NCBI GenBank assembly: GCA_963573305.1
Contig: OY754333.1
Coordinates: 18,907,013 to 18,971,012 of the forward strand
DNA: 64,000 nucleotides
Source: Pyrrhosoma nymphula
Lineage: Eukaryota > Arthropoda > Insecta > Odonata > Coenagrionidae
Reading direction: 5' to 3'
Shown: positions 58,182 to 64,000 of the stretch, piece by piece
How positions within the stretch are numbered: the first letter of the stretch is position 1
Layout of the letters: every line of letters begins with the position of its first letter
Program-made: the position numbers and the translations under genes
Notes under the pieces: model-generated
What the model saw: only the letters and a program-made list of their open reading frames with translations
Database searches by the model: none
Told to the model about the DNA's origin: nothing

Positions 58182-58932
58182 GGGCCGTATTTTTAAACCA
58201 TACTCTTACTCTTCGCCGGAGGAGGAAGAGTGCGAGTTGTGACTCTACCCACTATTCGTATTCTAGAACGTTCCTACAGCGAAACCAAACTCTTCCTCTT
58301 CGATGAAGGGGCTTGGAGGGACTGTTGAGTAGATCGCTGAAATTCTCATAACTACGTAATGCTTCGATGACGTTTCGTGTGACGTTTGCTGCCCACAGTT
58401 CATTGCGGCTTTAACGAAACAGCAAGAAGAAGAAGAATAATTAAAGATGGAAAAAGATATTTTGATCGCTCGTCGGCCTCGGTGGCGGCGGGGTAACGTC
58501 CTCGCCTGCCAACCCAAAGGTCGCGGGTTCGAGTCCCGCCACTGGAGGATTTTTCTCCTCCCTGGCCATGGTTGTGTGTGTTGACCTTTGTTATTGTTAC
58601 AACGCCTGATGTAAAATGGCCCTCGAGGCTGTATTCAGGTTGATGAAATAAATAAAATAAAATAAAATATTGCGTGATGTGTCTGGAAAAAAAGCCTAAA
58701 TCCGGAGGTAATCGACGCATTCCGCCATATTAGGCCTTGGAACTGTTCCTTCTATTTTGGAGGATGATCTGAGCCATGCTACTAATAGGATCAAGAGATT
58801 CGTTTGTTTGTAGAGAGCGTTGAGCCTACAACCGAAGAGGTACGTTTAAAAAACGCTTGGAGGTTGAGTTGTCACCACAAACGCGTTATAGAGGAAGAGT
58901 CGTTCCTCTAGGAACGTCTTAGAATACGGCCC
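58182..58932. mobile_element. Harbinger-type MITE with TAA duplication, carrying a SINE
   Basis: TAA flanks both sides (58179-58181 and 58933-58935). The element starts GGGCCGTATTTTTAAACC and its other end, reverse complemented, starts GGGCCGTATTCTAAGACG. A TWA-type three-base duplication with G-rich ends fits PIF/Harbinger. Inner AACGTTCCTA and AAGAGT words are repeated in inverted orientation near both ends. It is non-coding. A SINE inside accounts for about 200 bp. Confidence 0.8.
58472..58671 (+). repeat. tRNA-derived SINE, family A, nested in a MITE
   Basis: GTCGGCCTCGGTGGCGGCGG, then GGTTCGAGTCCCGCC (B box), the body CTGGCCATGGTTGTG and GATGTAAAATGGCC, and an (AAAAT)n tail. It is the same family as 43199-43402 with a better preserved B box. 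It lies wholly within the MITE at 58182-58932. Confidence 0.92.
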
Positions 58933-58935
58933 TAA

Positions 58936-59498
58936 GTCTGACCTCTTAATGGCATTTCCTCTTTTCCATTTCGTTTTTCAGCGCTTTCTACTTCTGCGGT
59001 CCTTCATTCCGACCAATAGACCTATACTTCGTGTTTACCCATTTATATATGGTATACTAGAGTATTTATGCTTAAGTATTCTACCAATTAAAATAGACCT
59101 TAAGTACTAAACGCCAAATCTGATCTTTAAATGCTTTTATGGATCCTTATTCGTAATATGCAGCCCGCTAATTTTGGATTTTTTGGAAATCGGCTTTTTT
59201 ATTTTTTTACATACAGTGTTGTAATGCTTGATTCGAGATCATGGACACTTGACACTGTATTTTTAAGCAACAGACTAAACAACATTCTGTATTTTTGCTT
59301 GAAATTTTCATGCTCAAGAAAAATCCTTTGATTTCTTGCAACAGAAAAAAATATAGCACTTTGGAAGAGTTAGTAAAAAGAAACATGGAATGATATTATT
59401 ATTTTACAAAAGCCGCGTTACATAGGAGTGCATAAAACGACAATGTCGCGTGGAAACTTTAGGATATAATTTTGAGAGTCCACTATTTTATTGTAATT
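58936..59498. other. AT-rich spacer
   Basis: Nothing recognised. Confidence 0.5.
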
Positions 59499-60346
59499 CA
59501 TCTACATCTACATACTACCCCGCAAGCCGCCTCAATAGGCGTGTGGCGGGGGGTGTTAGGACACCAGCCGTTTGCATATAAAAAGGAAACGCTCTAATTA
59601 AAATACGCCTAGCATTTATTAAAGTCACTTATTGTTAGGGAGAAAAACGAATTCCCATACCTATCCGTTCGGCAAAATATCTCTCTTAATTTATCGTTTC
59701 TGTCGGACCTGGAAATATAGTGGGGTTCTAATATGATGTTCTCCGTATCGCTCTTAAAGATATCTATTCTCAATTGCTCAAGTAATCTATGCCTAGCGCA
59801 CAGCCTCCGAGTCTCTAGCGGCTCCCAGCCTAATTCGTTTAACATCTGTGTAACGCTGTATATACGCCCGTAGCAGTTTTTGACGAATCACGCAGCTTTC
59901 CTTTGTGTTTTATTAAGTTCCCGGATTAAGCATTTCTGCACCGGATCCCATATGCTCGCTGCAAATTCAAGGTGTGGCCGGACGAGTGCGAAATACTTTC
60001 TTATAATAAACCTCTCTTTTACTTTTTCATCCGAAAATATTCCCACAATACGCTTGACGAATCCTAGCTTCTTCAGAGCTCTGCCACAAATATTTCTTAT
60101 ATGTTTTCCCCACGATAGGTTAGAAGTTATCGTAACTCCTAGATACTTCATTTCATCTGTCGCCTTTGTGTTAACACCATCCACAGCATATACATGGGGA
60201 TTGTTGGACGACCTCCGCAAGAAATGTACCGCCGTGCATTTGCTAAGATTAAGTTCGAGTCCCCACATGAACGTTGTTTAAATCCGATGTTAGAGTTTCA
60301 AAGTCAGAGTGATCGCTAATTTCGCGATAGATGACAGCGTCGTCAA
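59499..60346 (-). pseudogene. LINE-A copy, 5' truncated
   Basis: On the minus strand it begins abruptly at the catalytic region with IDDAVIYREISDHSDFETLT and SDLNNV, then after a shift GLELNLSKCTAVHFLRRSSN, DEMKYLGVTITSNLSW, LEFAASIWDPVQKCLIREL and NELGWEPLETRRLCARH. It ends with the LINE-A terminus CTACATCTACAT at 59499. It contains the very segment deleted from the copy at 28534-29847. A frameshift and stops make it inactive, and the start near 60346 is a typical 5' truncation. Confidence 0.9.
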
Positions 60347-61954
60347 TTAGGTACTTCTTCTGTTTATTCAATGCGTATCTGTTGTTGTGTAGGTAATTGA
60401 TGCATATTATTGTTCTGTCATGTAGTAATATGTGTTTAAAATATATTATATCTTACTTGGTGCCTACGGTTTCTTTAATTATATCCATATTCAAAAGACA
60501 GGAATTTACAACAGAAACTCTTGTTCGAATAGGAATGTGGACTGAAAATTCTAAATTATCAATTTAAAATATTATGTTATTCATTTACTTTTGTTCACCA
60601 AATGACACTTGTTACATTTGAATTGTAGTTTATTGTATTTGTGTTTTGAAATTTAAAAGTTATGCTAATAATTTGTGTTATTGTCATATAAATTATTAAT
60701 TAAATTCATTGTCCAAATTCTTAATGGTCAATGTATATTATGCTTAAACACGCCGGTTCACAAAAAAGTAGTGGGCTGCATATTCCAAATAAGTTCCCAT
60801 TTTTCTACTTTAATCACTTATTGCCCTACTCCATTTTTGTTAATACAGCCTTCTTCATGCTGCCCTTCATTTCAGCTGAGAAACCAATCCTTTTCTTACA
60901 TCCACCATGTTTTACTAGATATATTTCCGAGCTTCCTCTTCCTCCCTCCTTCAGTATTTTTCTCAATGAACTCATTTGTGTCCAGGTTATTCATCGTGAT
61001 TTTATTATACGTATTCTGCGAATCAGAGGAGGTCTTGTACGCTATATCCAAACGCTGAGTCTGATCTCACAACAATCATTTCTCTATTCTTGTCTCCAGC
61101 GTAGCTTACATCCTATTTCCATTCTTTTCAGCTAAAAGACCGATTCTTACCCTATACCTTCCATCCTTATTAGGAAGTCTTCCTTTCATCACGACTTCTC
61201 ACTGCTTCCTTTTTGCTCAGGTTTTGCCTGGGTTCATATCAGTATTTTCCCTTTATGCTTGCTGCCAATCGAAGAAGACCGTAAACACTTTAATGCACTT
61301 TCCAGTGGCCTCAGTGGCTTGCGTAGTAAGCAGCTCACTACGCAAGGCAACAGCTCAGTCGCTTTTCATTCGTTTAGGATCCTGTGAACTATGTAGTGGA
61401 ACTTAAAAATATGTCGGTAGAAGAGTTTATGTGCACCAGGAAAGAAAAGAACGTCGATAATGCCCCGTTCACATTACCAGCTTTCTACTCTAGTAACTCA
61501 AGTGCTAATAACCATCATTCAACCCATGGATACTAAAATGAAGGATAACAGACTCCCAACTTTGGCTTGATACCTTTTTTGAACCTGCCTACCGCTGTGC
61601 CGCTGTCCTAAATGAGGCATGGAATCAGATGATCCCAATGTATCACACCTACTTTCTATTGCGTTTTATTATATTAAGTAACTAACTAAACTCACAGACA
61701 CAGATTAATATAAAAAGAGCTTTAATTTATATCACTAACAAATCTTCTTGGTGCCTGTTTTAAATGAAAATACCAAGTGTGGTGTAAGCAAACCTGCCCT
61801 CCATGACAACTGTAATGTTTTTCTTTTCTTAATTTAAATTAACATTTAGATAATTATTTTAATGCTTCAACATTTTCGCTTTTTTCAATTTCTAACTTAG
61901 AGAAATTACTAATAAATTCGACAGTCACTGCCGTTACATAGTGGTACAGAATTT
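60347..61954. other. Non-coding; one hairpin near 61319
   Basis: TTGCGTAGT-AAGCAGCTC-ACTACGCAA at about 61319-61345 forms a perfect 9-bp stem. The surrounding CAGTGGCCTCAGTGGC and GTAGTAAGCAGC could be a worn tRNA-like SINE head. Nothing else recognised. Confidence 0.35.
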
Positions 61955-62173
61955 TAGTACTTAAGTAAAACTGCAGTAATTGTACTGCCCACTTCAATTT
62001 TAATGTAAATATTATACTACACGTGTTTAGACGTTTCTTTAGGGCGTCATCATCAGGTCTACACTACAAAGTTTATGATGACGCCCTAAAAAATCGTCGA
62101 AACACGTGTAGTGTAATATTTACATTAAAATTTAAGTGGACAGTACAATTACTGCAGTTTTATTTAGGTACTA
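61955..62173. repeat. Inverted repeat with facing hammerhead-like motifs
   Basis: Arms of about 100 bp run TAGTACTTAAGTAAAACTGC on the left, mirrored on the right, with only a few mismatches. On the minus strand 62024-62056 reads CTGATGA, T, GACG, loop, CGTC, TAAAC. On the plus strand 62071-62103 reads TTTATGA, T, GACG, loop, CGTC, GAAAC-ACGTG. The 73-codon frame over the right arm is incidental. Confidence 0.78.
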
Positions 62174-63359
62174 GAGAAATTACGGCTATTTTGGAAGAAA
62201 CAAATGGTTTAATTCGTCAAATTATAATGTTATCGACTAAATAACAAATTCACTAGCGACGGCATGGGTAATGAGCTTAATTCACGAGTACTTGAATTTG
62301 GTAATACATACTTTCAACTATCACATCAAAGAAACTTACATCATATAAAAAAGAAAAACCAAAATCTGTCTAAATAATAAGATGACTGCAATGGATACAT
62401 AGGTAATCATCAGCATCGACCATAACTTGTTATACGGCAACGTGAAGAACACAAGAGAGTACTTACATTAGCCTTAAACAAGCTTTTGTTTTTCTCACAT
62501 AACATTTTGTTCTTTCTAACGGCTGCGGAATTCCCTGTGGAGAATCCAGGAACAAATCAAGATCTTTTACCCATTTTTAGTCGAGCAATCAATCTTTTTC
62601 TATATACCAACAATCGAAAATCCCCACCAGCCGCCATTCGTAAACAAAGTGATTCGTAAACAATATGCCTCAAAGTCCTCACTAAACCACCCATCGAACG
62701 GCTTCAATAAATTAAACCAAAAAACAACGTAAGCGCCCTGACTTGGCGGGACTGATTCAACCCTAGTAACTCTTTCGTGGTGAATAACAACTCAAACGAG
62801 TTTACTAGGGTTAGCGCTAACTAGTGTTCACACAGAAATTTTGACTGGCTTTCGAATAACTTGGGTATAAATTTAGTATTAATGTTTTCGGGGCGCAACC
62901 GTATCCGTGATGGTTGTCATTTTGTTGGTTTTCAGTAATGGCGACAAATATTAATAGTACAAAATTTTGAATTGCTCCGTTTTTTTTAAAGTTAACTCTT
63001 TGATTAAGCAATTTGAATGGATTCGATGACTATATACAAAACATTCGGTCGTGACCTACTCATACCTTCGGCCGTATATCTATTGAATGCCACCTACCGG
63101 CAGTTAGCTCAACGTTTCCCCAGCACACATCGTTCTATCCATTGTCGTTTGTGTGCGCTGAAGGGCGCTGATGTGTTCCCACCTGAGCTGACTTCAACAG
63201 CTTGCGGAAATGGAAAGCTTTTTTATTTGAACGCTGTATCTGAACTCTTATCACCACTCACCTCCTTCCCCTGTTGTTGCTTATCTGCGTACTCTTATAT
63301 AATAGTTCATCAGTGCAAGCCACTTCCTACTGCCCTTTTTCTTCAGCTTAAATAGCTGT
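62174..63359. other. Non-coding; a 112-codon frame without homology
   Basis: The frame at 63017-63355 (+) has no recognised domain and contains GCCACCTACCGGCAG-like text that is often seen in arthropod repeats. An imperfect inverted repeat AACCCTAGTAACTC...GAGTTTACTAGGGTT lies at about 62759-62812. Nothing else was seen. Confidence 0.35.
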
Positions 63360-63690
63360 CTTCTTCCCGACTCTTCTTAGTTTTTCTGAAATTCTTCCTT
63401 CTCCTGAATTTCTCCTTTTACTCCTGTTACCTCATCCACCCTCTTATTCCGCCTCTTAAACTTCTTACAGCAGCTTCATTAGCACCCTTACCGAGTCAAG
63501 TACTTCCTCATTCGTCTTCATGGTTAGGCACCTCACCGGTTTCATTATCCTCCAACTTCCAATCTGGAAGGCCTCAAATTTATTCTCATTCCCTTTCTGC
63601 ATTGCCAGGGTTGAGATATTTCCGGTTCAGAACAGAATGGGTTTATACTGACGTGGGCATTGGGTGAAATTGAGGTGAAATTTAAAATAA
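63360..63690 (-). pseudogene. RTE-like LINE reverse transcriptase, C-terminal fragment
   Basis: The minus strand reads NKFEAFQIGSWRIMKPVRCL and TMKTNEEVLDSVRVLMKLL, then decays. It matches the block KxLEAFExWxWRRMxKI...TDxxTNEEVLxxV of RTE-like LINEs. The 3' end was not found. Confidence 0.7.
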
Positions 63691-64000
63691 ATTCAGTCTT
63701 TCATAGCGCATAATTTCCTTTAAGATGAATCGTATGACCATTTTAACTGCAAAATCCACCTTTTATGTTAAGCTAAGGTTATTGGCGCGTGTGGCCATGC
63801 ATAATGGCTCTTGACCAAGTTCAAAATTATGGCTCAGTCTTAAGATATGCATAACTTATTTATAATATTCATTAATCTCATTAAAACTACTTTTCTAATC
63901 GCCTTCGTAACTCTGCCAAATATTAAGTACAACATTATTGGTAGGAGAATTGTAATGATTTAAACAAAAAAAAATACTCTTGAGGCTCCTAAAGATATTT

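Larger units (their letters stand above)
16961..64000 (+). other. Inferred intron downstream of the receptor exon (open-ended)
   Basis: It starts at the GTAAGAA donor after the receptor exon. No following receptor exon (expected to begin near an ALMYD-like stretch) was recognised before the window ends. The interval is filled with transposon remnants that are annotated separately. The same reasoning makes positions 1-16795 the upstream intron. This is inference from failure to see another exon; a short exon could have been missed. Confidence 0.55.

Noticed and set aside
63017..63355. 112-codon plus-strand frame
   Set aside because: No domain. It includes short words that recur in arthropod repeats, and no conserved pattern is visible.

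Overview
The window looks like intronic sequence from a large, AT-rich arthropod genome, probably an insect. No bacterial-style gene organisation is present. Only one segment is a convincing host coding sequence: a 165-bp, phase-0 exon at 16796-16960 (+). It encodes 55 residues of the extracellular amino-terminal domain of a kainate-type ionotropic glutamate receptor and is bounded by a good acceptor and a GTAAG donor. I found no second exon of this gene, so I infer that almost everything else is its two flanking introns. The species cannot be named from the sequence.

The rest is a dense graveyard of transposable elements. Non-LTR retrotransposons dominate. There are many RTE-like reverse-transcriptase pieces (4.2, 4.9-5.8 plus 9.1-10.1, 17.2-17.9, 21.4-22.4, 24.3-25.1, 38.2, 38.6-39.0, 40.8-41.2 and 63.4-63.7 kb). 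Four copies of a CR1/L2/Jockey-like family (LINE-A) lie at 15.3, 28.5-30.0, 37.4 and 59.5-60.3 kb. There is one R1-clade element with its CCHC knuckle (25.65-27.4 kb) and one LINE endonuclease domain (43.4-44.2 kb). Penelope-like elements (PLEs) contribute reverse-transcriptase and GIY-YIG pieces at 17.9-19.0 and 44.2-44.5 kb. DNA transposons include two mariner-like copies, a P-element/THAP9-like element with inverted repeats, a pogo-like transposase, a hAT-type MITE with an exact 8-bp target duplication, a Harbinger-type MITE with TAA duplications, a 251-bp MITE with a 9-bp duplication and a 323-bp near-perfect fold-back. Two tRNA-derived SINE families are present. Most LINE and PLE coding remnants lie antisense to the receptor gene.

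Two regions read as stratigraphy. An RTE-like LINE (minus strand) is split inside its reverse-transcriptase domain by a mariner (5810-9124). That mariner itself carries a PLE-like fold-back and probably a second element with GGGCCGTATTCT-type ends. At 58.2-58.9 kb a TAA-flanked MITE contains a SINE.

The most unusual signal is a recurring motif of CTGANGA, one spare base, a 4-5 bp hairpin whose sequence changes between loci while pairing is kept, then GAAAC. It resembles the hammerhead ribozyme core known from Penelope-like elements. It follows the PLE at 19.16 kb, occurs singly at 56.3 kb, and appears near the centres of long inverted repeats at 35.8, 46.4, 46.6 and 62.0 kb, with a degenerate relative at 6.0-6.3 kb.

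Stretches listed as having nothing recognised were read for reverse-transcriptase, transposase and exon signals by eye only. Very diverged repeats and short exons could still be there.
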